Part shown: piece by piece, positions 38,673 through 47,382 of the stretch
How the letters are laid out: each line of letters opens with the position of its first letter
Numbering within the stretch: position 1 is the first letter of the stretch
IMG/VR virus record: IMGVR_UViG_3300006865_000002
Span: 1 to 50,867 of that record
Origin: a virus
Reading direction: 5' to 3' (one strand)
Length of the DNA stretch: 50,867 bases
Translations under genes and position numbers: made by a program
The notes under the pieces: generated by a model
What the model saw: the letters and a program-made list of their open reading frames with translations, nothing else
What the model was told of the DNA's origin: nothing
Databases searched by the model: none

Positions 38673-39428
38673 ATGGCTAGAGTTAAAGTAAAGCAACTGG
38701 TCCCGGGCGCGGAAGGTCAAGTCCTCAAGACCGTTTCCGGCGTTCCGACGTGGGCCGCTGAAAGCGGAGGGTCGGGCGTTACTGCCGTGGGCTCCCCGTC
38801 TATCACGAAGATGGAACCCATATCGCTTTCGGGTCCGGCCAGCTACGCGGCGGGCGGGTTCGCGGCGACGTTCGGCAACCTAGTTGCCGTTCAGCGGGCG
38901 ATTATCTGCCTAGTCGCCGGGGCGTTCTATCTGTTCAAGGTCACGGCCAAATCGACCAACACCGTTACGATTCGGTGTTTCCGCGCGGTCAACGCCCATA
39001 CCCATGCGTTCACGGGAACTTCCCACGGCCATACGCTGACCATGAACGCGCATACCCATTCGTTGACGATGAACGCGCATACCCATTCGTTGACGATGAA
39101 CTCCCACGGCCATTCTTTCGTTGCCACGGCGGGTTCGGGGACGCTGGCCCTTGGCATGGCTACATCTTCTGTTCATATCCCTACGGGCAACCCCACGCGG
39201 ACGGTTCCGGCGGGGTCGGCTACGGGCGTCCAAAACACTACGGATACCGGGACGGTGGGGAGTACCACGTCAACGGGAACGGTCGGCAACACGACTTCGA
39301 CCGGGACCATTGGAAACACGGTCGCGGGCGGTACGAACGCGAATACCAACGTGGACACGTTGGAGGAAGTGGCGAACGGGACCAACCTTTCCGGGGTGAC
39401 GCTGGAACTTTTGGGCTTCGGAACTTAG
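38673..39428 (+). CDS. His-rich fibre-like protein with HxH repeats
   Basis: The 251-residue protein starts at ATG 38673. At about residues 108-149 five HxH motifs (HTH, HGH, HTH, HTH, HGH) recur every eight to ten residues, two of them from a perfect 27-base tandem repeat near 39042-39095. In T4 gp37 such HxH pairs bind iron along a trimeric needle, so a metal-bound trimer is plausible. A Thr/Gly repeat (STGTVGNTTSTGTIGNT) follows at about 205-230. Likely an adhesin or fibre tip; not shown. Confidence 0.75.
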   Translation: MARVKVKQLVPGAEGQVLKTVSGVPTWAAESGGSGVTAVGSPSITKMEPISLSGPASYAAGGFAATFGNLVAVQRAIICLVAGAFYLFKVTAKSTNTVTIRCFRAVNAHTHAFTGTSHGHTLTMNAHTHSLTMNAHTHSLTMNSHGHSFVATAGSGTLALGMATSSVHIPTGNPTRTVPAGSATGVQNTTDTGTVGSTTSTGTVGNTTSTGTIGNTVAGGTNANTNVDTLEEVANGTNLSGVTLELLGFGT

Positions 39429-39440
39429 GAAGGCGGGAAC

Positions 39441-40160
39441 ATGAGTGAAGAACACAAAGTAGCCGAAAGCCTTACGGAACTCCGTAAGGTTTCGGAACAC
39501 CACAACAACGACCGCGTGTTGATCCGGCCCACGCGGGACATGTACATTTTCGAAGCCGGAAACCTGTCGGCGGACGACGGAAACCTTGTCGTCAAGCCGG
39601 ACAACGTGCTTGTGGCCCAAGCCGGGCGTTGGGTCCGAGAAATCCAAGACCCTTCGGACTTGTCTTTGCCGCTGGCCCGCCACGTTCTTTCCGCCGACCA
39701 GTTGCTTGACGTGGGACCGGCCGATTGGGCCGTTGACGACCCCGCGCCGTTGTCGTCGGATTCCATCGTCCCGGCCCTGCCCGTTCGACGCTTTGACGAC
39801 ACGACCGAGGAAGGCGCGGGCTTCGTCACGTCGGTTCCCGTGGGCGCGGGAAGCGTTCGAATCAGTTTCAAGCATCGCGCCGAGTCCGCGCCCGGCGGGG
39901 CTACGACGGTCGCGCCCAAGGTCTACACGCGGCGGTTGCCCAACAACGCGGCCCCTGCCGCGTGGTCGGCTGGCGTGGCCCTTGCGACCCTACCCGTTCC
40001 GGCCAACGCCGAAATCCAGTACGGAGCCCCGGAGACGTTCACGCTTGCGGCCTTGGGGCTGGTTGCGGGGGAACTCGCCCTTATCGAGTTCACGCGCGTT
40101 GCCGGGGGACTTGTCGGGGACTGGACCGTTTCGGAAGTCCTGTTGGAGTTTCTGAACTAA
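39441..40160 (+). CDS. Structural protein of the fibre module
   Basis: A 239-residue protein starts at ATG 39441 behind GGAAGGCGGG. The N-terminal part is helical, followed by beta-rich segments and an Ala/Val-rich end. It overlaps the next gene (TAATG). No family is recognised; its neighbours suggest a virion surface role. Confidence 0.65.
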   Translation: MSEEHKVAESLTELRKVSEHHNNDRVLIRPTRDMYIFEAGNLSADDGNLVVKPDNVLVAQAGRWVREIQDPSDLSLPLARHVLSADQLLDVGPADWAVDDPAPLSSDSIVPALPVRRFDDTTEEGAGFVTSVPVGAGSVRISFKHRAESAPGGATTVAPKVYTRRLPNNAAPAAWSAGVALATLPVPANAEIQYGAPETFTLAALGLVAGELALIEFTRVAGGLVGDWTVSEVLLEFLN

Positions 40161-40852
40161 TGGCTATCGAGTTCAGCAACAACCCCAACAACGAACGGCT
40201 TGTTTCGGCGGCGACGTTCACGCCGGGGCTTGCCCATTCCGTTTCGCTTTGGCTTCGCTATACGTCGTTGGTAGCCAACATCCGGCGGTTGCTTGGGTCC
40301 GTGACCCAATTCGAGTTCCGGGGCGGCAACGGGGCGGGAACGCAACCCCCGGGCCAGTTGGTCAACGACATGTACAGCTTGTCGGATGGGGCTATGTCGG
40401 TCGCCCTGTTGACGGCGGGGCCGTGGTTCCATGTCGTGTTCACGGGCGAACGATCCGGCGGCAACTCGATTACGGATATCTACATCAACGGAGTCTTGGA
40501 CTCCGGGCCGTTCTCGATTGCCGAATCCATCCCCGGAGCCGCCCTTATGACGCTTGGGAACCGAACCGGGGTCGGCGTGACGGACGGACTTAACGGCTTG
40601 CTTGACGACGTGCGGATATACAACCGCCGTTTGTCGCCCGCCGAAGTCCAATCCATTTTCGCGGCGCGTGGCCGTGATTCCGTGCTTCAAGGGCTGTTGT
40701 CCCGAATCACTTTCAAAGGAGTACCCGGAACGTCCCCGGTCGGGGCGGATTCGGTCAAGGACGTGGGGCCTTCGGGCAACCATTACACCCCCACGGGCTC
40801 CCCCGTCTATCGGGAAAAGTTCATCGGTGGATTGCGTCGGAGGGTCGGCTAA
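40160..40852 (+). CDS. LamG/concanavalin-like domain protein
   Basis: The 230-residue protein starts at ATG 40160 in a TAATG overlap. The stretch ITDIYINGVLDSG and then LNGLLDDVRIYNRRLSPAEV is typical of laminin G/concanavalin-like jelly rolls, which bind sugars. The domain spans about residues 15-190. In a virion it would help contact with host glycans. It overlaps the next start (TAATG). Family call is good; binding partner unknown. Confidence 0.8.
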   Translation: MAIEFSNNPNNERLVSAATFTPGLAHSVSLWLRYTSLVANIRRLLGSVTQFEFRGGNGAGTQPPGQLVNDMYSLSDGAMSVALLTAGPWFHVVFTGERSGGNSITDIYINGVLDSGPFSIAESIPGAALMTLGNRTGVGVTDGLNGLLDDVRIYNRRLSPAEVQSIFAARGRDSVLQGLLSRITFKGVPGTSPVGADSVKDVGPSGNHYTPTGSPVYREKFIGGLRRRVG

Positions 40853-41376
40853 TGGGAAACGTCTTTAACAAGACCACGAAGGAATACCGTACCAGCGTCA
40901 ACACGCCGGACTATCCCGAATCGGATTGGGTCCGCAATCCGGCGGGAGCCGCCGCGCTGGTCGCGGCTGGCGTCCCGTCGTCGGAATGGAAGGAAGACCC
41001 GGCGGGCTCCGTCCGCGAAATGACGGCGGCGGAAAAGGACGCGTCGATTCTCTCTTCCAGAAAAGCGGCCAAGGTCGGAGCCTTGAAGAACGCCGTTACG
41101 GTCTACATCGGCGGGAAGTACGACCAAGGCCAGCAAACGACCGTCGCCGGGCTTTGGGCCGAAGCCCTTTCCAACAACTTGACCAACCGGAAGGCGTTGG
41201 CCCAAGGCATCATGGATTGGGTCAACTCCGTGTTGGCCGAATTCTACAACCGGAAGAACGCCGTTCTTGCGGCGTCCACGGTCGCGGCGGTTGCCGCCGT
41301 CTCCGAGTCCTTCGCGTCGTTCGATGCCACGGCCCCCGGAACCACGGTGGAGGAACTCAAGAACACGGTTGACTAG
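40852..41376 (+). CDS. Small protein after the LamG gene, possible fibre partner
   Basis: A 174-residue protein starts at ATG 40852. The first half is mixed (NTPDYPESDWVRNPAGAAAL), the second half helical with many Ala and Asn. Position after adhesin-like genes would suit a fibre assembly factor. No family is recognised. Confidence 0.6.
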   Translation: MGNVFNKTTKEYRTSVNTPDYPESDWVRNPAGAAALVAAGVPSSEWKEDPAGSVREMTAAEKDASILSSRKAAKVGALKNAVTVYIGGKYDQGQQTTVAGLWAEALSNNLTNRKALAQGIMDWVNSVLAEFYNRKNAVLAASTVAAVAAVSESFASFDATAPGTTVEELKNTVD

Positions 41377-41378
41377 GC

Positions 41379-41711
41379 ATGTACGAATACCGCGCGTTCG
41401 TCTTGCGGGTCGTGGACGGGGACACTATCGACGTTGAAACCGATTTGGGTTTCTCCGTCGTACTGGCCCAACGTCTTCGGCTGGCCGGGATCAACGCGCC
41501 GGAAGTCAAGGGGGCCGAACGGGAGAAGGGCCTTGAAACCGCCGCGTGGTTGCGGAACCGGATCGAAGGCCGGGAAGTAGTTATCCGCACGATTCAGGAC
41601 AAGCAAGAGAAGTACGGGCGTTACTTGGCCGAAGTGTTCTTGGTCGGCGTGGACGTGTCCTTGAATCAAGAAATGGTCCAATTGGGGTTGGCGAAACTGT
41701 ATGGCGGCTGA
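41379..41711 (+). CDS. Thermonuclease (SNase) family nuclease
   Basis: The 110-residue protein starts at ATG 41379. VVDGDTIDV (11-19), RLRLAGINAPE (32-42) and KYGRYLAEV (78-86) are the core staphylococcal-nuclease motifs, with active residues Asp15, Arg34, Glu42 and Arg81. It is a minimal SNase domain without a signal sequence, so it acts inside the cell or in the virion. Placed among head and fibre genes, it may trim DNA during packaging or degrade host DNA. It overlaps the next gene by 11 bases. Confidence 0.9.
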   Translation: MYEYRAFVLRVVDGDTIDVETDLGFSVVLAQRLRLAGINAPEVKGAEREKGLETAAWLRNRIEGREVVIRTIQDKQEKYGRYLAEVFLVGVDVSLNQEMVQLGLAKLYGG

Positions 41712-42792
41712 TAGGGAACTCCGGGGATTCCTGAATCAAGCGAACGTGGTAAGCGCGCTGGACGCGCATTATCAACGCATCCTTGACCGCATCTTGCGCG
41801 AACTCGCGGCGGGCGTGTCGCGTCCCGGGTCGGCGCGGACTGCGGAATTGATCCGCAACATTCGGGATTTGGTCCGGCAGTTGGACCCCAAACGGGATTC
41901 GTTCGTCCGTGACTGGATTCGGAAGAACATCCCGCGCGCCTTCGTGCTTGGGGATCGGGCCGCGACCCGCGACCTTCAACGCCAGCTTGAAGCCGTTTCT
42001 TCGGAGCGGGCGGCGGAAGTCGGGTCCGTTAATCGCACGTTTACCGCCGTCAATCAAACGGCCATGAAAGCGATTACCGCCGCCATGGAGGAGACGCTAG
42101 GCCGGGCGGCGGACGAAATGCGGGCCAACCTTGGGTTGTTCATCCGTCGAACCCAACAAGTTTTGGTTTCGGAGCCGTCAATCCGAAACGTCACGGTTCA
42201 AGGCATCATCCGGGGAAGCACGTTCCGCCAGCGCGCCGACGAAATCGCGGCGGTTTTGCTTGGGAAGAAAATAACGCCCCAAATCCGAAAGGACTTGTCC
42301 GAAATCGGATTCAGGGCCGAACACTTCAACGACTTTGAGCGAATCGCCCGGGGTGAAATGATTACCGCCGGGGCGCGTCGGTTCAACGTCCGCGACTACG
42401 CGAACTTGGTAGCGCGGACCCAAACGCGCGAAGCCCACAAGGTCGGAACGGTCGTGCGGCTCCAAACGAACAACATCAACCACGTTCGGGTTTCGATCCA
42501 CGTTCAAGACCCCGAAGACGCGCCGGACGAATGTACCCCGTTTGCCGGAAAGGTCTTCTACGTGGGGCCGCTGGACGTGGACCCGTTGGGATTCCCGCCC
42601 TTGAAGCGGCTCCCGAACGGCGGTCCCCCGTTCCATCCCAATTGCAAGCACGTACTCCAACCCTACGTGGCCGCGCTGAAGACCCAAGAGACGTTGCAGA
42701 AGGACCGCGCGGAATCCCAAGCCATACCCAAGGTCTTGTTTGGAAAGACCGGAAGCGAAGTTCGGAAGCTGGTCAACGCGGGAGCCGCATAG
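41701..42792 (+). CDS. Minor head protein (minor capsid 2/Mu F-like)
   Basis: The 363-residue protein starts at ATG 41701 inside the nuclease gene. The first 200 residues are helical and charged. The C-terminal part has RTQTREAHKVGTVVRL, PDECTPFAGKVFYVG and PPFHPNCKHVLQPY, the conserved Cys and His of phage minor head proteins. These sit near the portal and help early head assembly or DNA ejection. The head protease gene follows. Confidence 0.85.
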   Translation: MAADRELRGFLNQANVVSALDAHYQRILDRILRELAAGVSRPGSARTAELIRNIRDLVRQLDPKRDSFVRDWIRKNIPRAFVLGDRAATRDLQRQLEAVSSERAAEVGSVNRTFTAVNQTAMKAITAAMEETLGRAADEMRANLGLFIRRTQQVLVSEPSIRNVTVQGIIRGSTFRQRADEIAAVLLGKKITPQIRKDLSEIGFRAEHFNDFERIARGEMITAGARRFNVRDYANLVARTQTREAHKVGTVVRLQTNNINHVRVSIHVQDPEDAPDECTPFAGKVFYVGPLDVDPLGFPPLKRLPNGGPPFHPNCKHVLQPYVAALKTQETLQKDRAESQAIPKVLFGKTGSEVRKLVNAGAA

Positions 42793-42804
42793 AAAGGAAC
42801 CCAA

Positions 42805-43620
42805 ATGGCTACGGAAAAAAAGCGCGTGGCGTTCTCCCACAAGGGCGAAGCGTTCGCTTCGCAAGGCTTGGGCAAGTTCGCCAAGGACGTTGTACGGATC
42901 GGGCGTTGGGTCCATCCGGCCAACGGACGCGAAGTCGTTTTCGACGCGGCCCGGCTCCAACGTCTCGCGGAGAACACCCAAAAGTATTTGGCGAACGGCA
43001 ACAAAATACCGTTTCCCGATGGGCATTCGCTGAAGGCGAAGGACAACATGGGCTTTTGGCCCGGTCCCTTCATCGTCCATCGGGACGCGCTGGTTGCCGT
43101 GGTGGAGCCGACCGACGACGACGCCAAAAAGGGGATCATGGACGGTTCGATTGACGCCGTATCCGTCTTCATCGAACCCGAAGTCGTGGACCCCAAGGGC
43201 AACAAGTATCCCGAAGTGATTACGCACGTTTGCGCGACCAACTACCCCGTGTTGACGGGCCAAGGCGACTTCCTGAAGCTGTCCCGGGAAGCCGACGAAT
43301 TGGGGCTTGACTTGATGTTTCCCGACGCCGTAGCATCAACGATGCGCCACCCCAAGGGGGATTCTACGGATAACCCCGCATCCGGGGCCGCGCTATCTCA
43401 ACTCGCGGAAGCCGTTTCTTCCTTCAGGAAGACGGCCCCCGCTGTTTCCCTGTCCCGGGAAGAGAAAGTCGCGGTTGCGTTCCTTAGTCTTTCGGCCCAT
43501 GGGAAGCCCGGGGAAACCTTCGATGAATGCGTGTCCATCATCATGAGGAAGAACGGGGTTCCCGAAGAGAACGCCCGGAGAATTTGCGGGGCCTTGAAGC
43601 GAAAGGAGGGGGGAGCCTAA
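42805..43620 (+). CDS. Head maturation protease candidate
   Basis: The 271-residue protein starts at ATG 42805 behind AAAGG. Residues 60-150 (FPDGHSLKAKDNMGFW, then IDAVSVFIEPEV and ITHVCATNYPVLTG) match the pattern of prohead proteases: an early His, a later Ser in VS and a Pro-Val end. The last 70 residues are a separate helical domain. It lies just before the scaffold gene, as expected. Cleavage of scaffold and capsid is the inferred role. Confidence 0.75.
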   Translation: MATEKKRVAFSHKGEAFASQGLGKFAKDVVRIGRWVHPANGREVVFDAARLQRLAENTQKYLANGNKIPFPDGHSLKAKDNMGFWPGPFIVHRDALVAVVEPTDDDAKKGIMDGSIDAVSVFIEPEVVDPKGNKYPEVITHVCATNYPVLTGQGDFLKLSREADELGLDLMFPDAVASTMRHPKGDSTDNPASGAALSQLAEAVSSFRKTAPAVSLSREEKVAVAFLSLSAHGKPGETFDECVSIIMRKNGVPEENARRICGALKRKEGGA

Positions 43621-43670
43621 GCGTAAGGCGGTCCAATCGGTTTCGGATAAAGGTTTTTGGAGGAACGATC

Positions 43671-44291
43671 ATGGATCTTGCACAGTTGGCGGAAGCGTTG
43701 GGGCTTCCGAAGGACGCCAAGGCCGAAGACGTGTACAAGGCGGCGGCGTCGGTCGTGCTGGACGGGAAAAAGGCGAAGGACAGTCTTTCGGCCTTCTCCG
43801 AACAGCTTTCGGGCCACGGTCTGAAGCTGGACCAAGGGAAGTTGGTCAAGGTCGCGGCTTCGAACAACCCGCCCCCGGCGGACGAAACGCCCCGGGAAAA
43901 GGAACTGCGGGAGCGGCTGGCGAAGATCGAGACGGACGGCGCGAAGCAGCGTCTTTCCTTCGCCAAGGCCGAAGCGGAACGGCTGGTCAAGGAAGGCCGC
44001 GTCCCGGCGGCGTTCGCGGAAAAGCTGTCCAAGGTATTCGCGCTGGCGGACGGCGCGGAAGCCTTGGCCCTGTCCGGCGACGGTTCCGCCGTGGTCCGGC
44101 AAGCCGTGGATGTGGCGGGGACGGTCAAGGAACTTCTGGCGTCCATCCCCGGCATCAACGCGCGTGGGCTGTCGCAACTCGCGCCGATGTCGGACGACGT
44201 GAAGAAGAAGTCCGAAGCCCTTTCGAGCAAGGGGCGCGAAGTCGCGGCGCGCGTTCAGGGCCGGAAGCCCGAGCCCGCCGGAAAGGAGTAG
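43671..44291 (+). CDS. Scaffolding protein candidate
   Basis: A 206-residue protein starts at ATG 43671 behind GGAGG. It is highly charged and helical, with Ala/Lys/Glu-rich stretches (EKELRERLAKIETDGAKQRL) and a basic C-terminus. Position between protease and decoration genes fits a scaffold. No sequence family is recognised, so the call rests on place and character. Confidence 0.65.
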   Translation: MDLAQLAEALGLPKDAKAEDVYKAAASVVLDGKKAKDSLSAFSEQLSGHGLKLDQGKLVKVAASNNPPPADETPREKELRERLAKIETDGAKQRLSFAKAEAERLVKEGRVPAAFAEKLSKVFALADGAEALALSGDGSAVVRQAVDVAGTVKELLASIPGINARGLSQLAPMSDDVKKKSEALSSKGREVAARVQGRKPEPAGKE

Positions 44292-44366
44292 TTCCGGCGT
44301 CGTTCTTTGGCGTCATGTAGTACCTGAAGTGGTTTTGGGACCAAAGACATTCGGAGGAATCGAGCA

Positions 44367-44816
44367 ATGGACTTTCAAGCCGAAGCCAGCTTGCCCGGCC
44401 TTGGGCCGAAGCGCGACATGGAAACCGTGTCGTTCTTGCTGGACAACAACCATTTGATGCGGCGCGGAATCCGCATCCACAAGGACACGGACGACATTGT
44501 GAACGTCGGCAAGGAACACAAGTTGACGGCGGGCCTTGCGCTGGTCCGCGTGGAAGTCGGGGCCAACAAGGGCCGTTACGTTGACGCGGGCCACCCCGAC
44601 GCGCCCGTTGCGGCGTCGGTCGTGGAATCGGTCTTGCTCATGGAGTCGATTTCCCTGCACGACGCGGACGGGGTGCGGGAAGACAAGGTTGCTTCCGGGC
44701 TGATCCATGGTCGCGTGGACGAAACCAAGGTCCGCTTCGGGACCGCCGATCCTACGTACATCGCGGCCATCAAGTCGGCGTTGAAGCTGGTCGAATTCGA
44801 GAAGCCCGCCCCGTAG
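44367..44816 (+). CDS. Head decoration protein, lambda D-like
   Basis: A 149-residue protein starts at ATG 44367 behind GGAGG. The end of the protein (VRFGTADPTYIAAIKSALKL) and its beta-rich body fit the head decoration family, which clamps the expanded shell. It lies directly upstream of the lambda E-type major capsid gene, the standard order. Confidence 0.75.
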   Translation: MDFQAEASLPGLGPKRDMETVSFLLDNNHLMRRGIRIHKDTDDIVNVGKEHKLTAGLALVRVEVGANKGRYVDAGHPDAPVAASVVESVLLMESISLHDADGVREDKVASGLIHGRVDETKVRFGTADPTYIAAIKSALKLVEFEKPAP

Positions 44817-44877
44817 TTCGGCGGCGTTCCCCGGTTCGGTGGAGAGTGTCTAGGGCAGGAAGTAAACGAAACTGAAT

Positions 44878-44892
44878 TGGTCGGAGGGACCA
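44878..44892 (+). promoter_or_regulatory. Ribosome site of the capsid gene displayed in a hairpin loop
   Basis: TGGTC and GACCA flank GGAGG (44883-44887) as a five-base loop. The site is eight bases from ATG 44896. Holding the site in an open loop could favour ribosome binding in an otherwise structured mRNA. Confidence 0.55.
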
Positions 44893-44895
44893 GAA

Positions 44896-45900
44896 ATGAT
44901 CGACGTGGAACTTCTTCGGCTGGAATCGTTGATTGGGATGATCAACGATTTCCGCGAGTCGGCCCCCCGGCTGTCGGGCGTCCTGCCCGAGCAGTCCGGC
45001 CCGGGGCAAACCTTCAATTGGGACATCTTGGGCATTCAACGTGACGTGGACACGTTCGAAGGGCTCCGCTCCCCGGCGGGTCCGCGCAAGCTGACCGTCG
45101 TTGGCAACCGTTCCGCGACGTTGGCCCGGACGTTCAAATCCACGTTCGTTCCGGGCTCCGTGCTGATCGACCTTCGGAACCCCGGTTCCGAGTCGCGCCA
45201 GCGCATCGCGGAAGACACCGTGGGGCGGGAACTGCAACAGCTTTCGAAGCTGATCGACCGCCAAAACGAGTTCATGGCGTCCCAAGCCCTTCAGGGCTCC
45301 CTTGCCATGACGATTGACGGCGTGGCCCATACCGTCAACTACGGGTTCAGCGGTTCCCACGTCTTGACCGTGGGCGGCGGCATCCCGGCTTCGTGGGCCT
45401 TGCCCGCGTCCGACATCGTGGAAGACATCAAGAACATGAAGATTCGGATTGCGGAGGATTCCGGCTTCGTGCCGACGACCGTTTGGACGTCGGAGGAAGT
45501 TATCAACTTCCTGATCAAAAACGACTTCGTGAATTCCTACTTCGCTTCGACGCCCGCCGGGGTGCAAGCGTTGACGGAAGGAACCATCGGTCGTTTCATG
45601 GGGCTGAACTGGATTGCCTACAACGGCACGTACAAGGATTCGGCGGGGGCAATCAAGCGGTTCATCCCGGCCAACAAGCTGATCATGACCCCGACGCCCG
45701 ACGCCGAATGGGGCTTCTTCCGCAAGGGGTCGGACGTGGTTCCCACGGACGACAAGCGCGACATTCAGGAAGTCGTGGGGCGGTATGCCTACTCCACGAT
45801 TTCGGAGAACCCGGCCAGCATCGGCCTTTACGCGGGCGAAGTCCGCTTGCCGATCATTCGGATTCCCGACGCGCTGGTTGTCGCCACGGTGACGCCGTAG
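44896..45900 (+). CDS. Major capsid protein, lambda E family
   Basis: The 334-residue protein starts at ATG 44896. Its length, the N-terminal charged helix and the body with FKSTFVPGSVLIDLRNPGSE, VPTTVWTSEEVINFL and MTPTPDAEWGFFRKG fit the lambda gpE-like HK97-fold capsid family. It builds the icosahedral shell. Neighbours are a decoration gene and a connector gene. A very strong hairpin follows, which may set its mRNA level. Confidence 0.88.
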   Translation: MIDVELLRLESLIGMINDFRESAPRLSGVLPEQSGPGQTFNWDILGIQRDVDTFEGLRSPAGPRKLTVVGNRSATLARTFKSTFVPGSVLIDLRNPGSESRQRIAEDTVGRELQQLSKLIDRQNEFMASQALQGSLAMTIDGVAHTVNYGFSGSHVLTVGGGIPASWALPASDIVEDIKNMKIRIAEDSGFVPTTVWTSEEVINFLIKNDFVNSYFASTPAGVQALTEGTIGRFMGLNWIAYNGTYKDSAGAIKRFIPANKLIMTPTPDAEWGFFRKGSDVVPTDDKRDIQEVVGRYAYSTISENPASIGLYAGEVRLPIIRIPDALVVATVTP

Positions 45901-45921
45901 CCTAGAAGTTCCAACTTCCCC

Positions 45922-45955
45922 GGAGGGGGAAGGGTCGAAAGGCCCTTCCCCCTCC
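45922..45955 (+). other. Long GAAA-capped hairpin after the major capsid gene
   Basis: GGAGGGGGAAGGG (45922-45934) pairs perfectly with CCCTTCCCCCTCC (45943-45955). Two further pairs, one T-G and one C-G, close a GAAA tetraloop, giving 15 pairs. No T-run follows. It starts 21 bases after the capsid stop and is a good candidate for an mRNA 3'-end protector or partial terminator. Confidence 0.85.
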
Positions 45956-45973
45956 CCCTAGAAAGGAAAAGGC

Positions 45974-46468
45974 GTGGTGACGATCAACGCGACCCCTTCC
46001 GACCCGGCGGCGAATTCGTATTTGACGCTGGACGAAGCCGACGAACTGTTCGAAGGCTTTTCGGGCTTGGACGCTTGGGACGAACTGGACCCCGACGCCC
46101 AAACCCAATTGCTTTTGGAAGGTACGCGGCTGATCGACAGCTACCAACGGTGGGGTCCGGTTCGCGTCACGGGTCAACGTCTGGCGTTCCCCCGGGTCAT
46201 GGACGAAGCGGGCAAGATTCCCGAGAACGTCCGTCTTGCGCTGGTCGAATTCTGCAACTACATGGTGGACGGCCAGCTTGAACCCCTGAAGAAACTTCAG
46301 GCCGAAGGCGTGACTTCGGCTTCCATCTTGGGTCAATCGTCCAGCTTCGCGGCGGACCATTCCCGGCTTCCGGCCCCGGCTCGAAACCTGTTGGACGAAC
46401 TGTTCAAGTCCCATTGGCCCAACGCGGTTCAAAACCGCGACGGGTCGGATTGTTCCTTGTTTGGGTAG
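45974..46468 (+). CDS. Head-tail connector, first joining protein
   Basis: GTG 45974 (or the next GTG at 45977) follows GAAAGGAAA and gives 164 residues. ANSYLTLDEADELFEG and LLLEGTRLIDSYQRWGPVRV are typical of the helical connector proteins encoded after the major capsid gene. It would bind below the portal after packaging. A second GTG makes the exact start unsure by one residue. Confidence 0.75.
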   Translation: MVTINATPSDPAANSYLTLDEADELFEGFSGLDAWDELDPDAQTQLLLEGTRLIDSYQRWGPVRVTGQRLAFPRVMDEAGKIPENVRLALVEFCNYMVDGQLEPLKKLQAEGVTSASILGQSSSFAADHSRLPAPARNLLDELFKSHWPNAVQNRDGSDCSLFG

Positions 46469-46472
46469 ATGA

Positions 46473-46862
46473 ATGCTCGACGTTATTTTGACCGAAACCG
46501 TAACGGTTCGACGGGCCAAGCCCGGCCAACGATCCGTTACGAATTCGGTTCAGTACGAAGAGTTGAAGGACGAAGGCGGGTTCCCGCTTCCGATTCGTTG
46601 CAGGATCGAACGTCGGCGGCGGCGGGTTCATACGTCTTTGGAAGGCGTGGAACTGGACGCCGACGCCACGCTTGTTTATCGCGTGGATAAGGCCCCGGAG
46701 ATAAAGCCGGAAGACCTAATCTACTTGAGCCGGACCAAGGAAGTTTGGCGGGTCTTGACCCATGAAACGGCGGACCTTCTCTTCCAAGGGAAGGCCCATT
46801 ACGGGCGGCTGGCGTTGCAGTTGTCGCGTCAAGTCGTTCCGGGGGACTGGCCCAATGCCTAA
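46473..46862 (+). CDS. Head closure (stopper) protein candidate
   Basis: A 129-residue beta-rich protein starts at ATG 46473. Size, position as second joining gene and beginning LDVILTETVTVRRAK fit head closure proteins. It overlaps the next gene by eight bases. Role is mostly from gene order. Confidence 0.65.
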   Translation: MLDVILTETVTVRRAKPGQRSVTNSVQYEELKDEGGFPLPIRCRIERRRRRVHTSLEGVELDADATLVYRVDKAPEIKPEDLIYLSRTKEVWRVLTHETADLLFQGKAHYGRLALQLSRQVVPGDWPNA

Positions 46863-47382
46863 GAAGCCCTTTATTTCAATTGACATTGGCCGGATGCGCG
46901 CCGACTTGAAAAAGGTCGGCGTGGTGCTGGACGGTCTGGACGAATCCATTGACCGGGCCATGAAGCAAGCCATGGTCGAATACATGAACGACGTTCAGGC
47001 CGACGCCCAACAGAAAGCCCCCATCGGGGACACGGGCGACTTGCGCGCCAGCGCGACGACGACCGACGCCCTACAGGAAGGAAACGGGGTCGTGGTATTC
47101 ACGGCTTTCAACATCGTGTATGCGGCCCTTCGGGACCAAGGAACCAAGGGTCTTCCGGGGGGAGTTATTCGCCCGGTTAGGGCCAAGCGGCTTTTCATCC
47201 CTCTTCGAAAAGGGATTCGGCCCGGCCAACCCAACTTGATTCGCGGTCTTGACTTCATCTTGGCTAAGGAAGTCCGCCAAAGCGGGAACGGCTACCTTAC
47301 CGCGACCTTCAACGAACGCAAGGTAAGCGCGGGTCAGTTGATCGGCCAACGCATTTTCGAACTTGTTAGGGCCGGGGCATGA
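46855..47382 (+). CDS. Tail completion protein, HK97 gp10-like
   Basis: A 175-residue protein starts at ATG 46855. Residues 40-70 (VQADAQQKAPIGDTGDLRAS) are the hallmark of the HK97 gp10-type family, in which a helix ends in AP.DTG.L. It takes part in tail completion and joining. It overlaps the next gene by ATGA. Confidence 0.85.
   Translation: MPKKPFISIDIGRMRADLKKVGVVLDGLDESIDRAMKQAMVEYMNDVQADAQQKAPIGDTGDLRASATTTDALQEGNGVVVFTAFNIVYAALRDQGTKGLPGGVIRPVRAKRLFIPLRKGIRPGQPNLIRGLDFILAKEVRQSGNGYLTATFNERKVSAGQLIGQRIFELVRAGA

Noticed and set aside
39042-39120. Tandem repeats as a small CRISPR array
   Set aside because: The repeats are in frame, code for the HxH array, and have no spacers.
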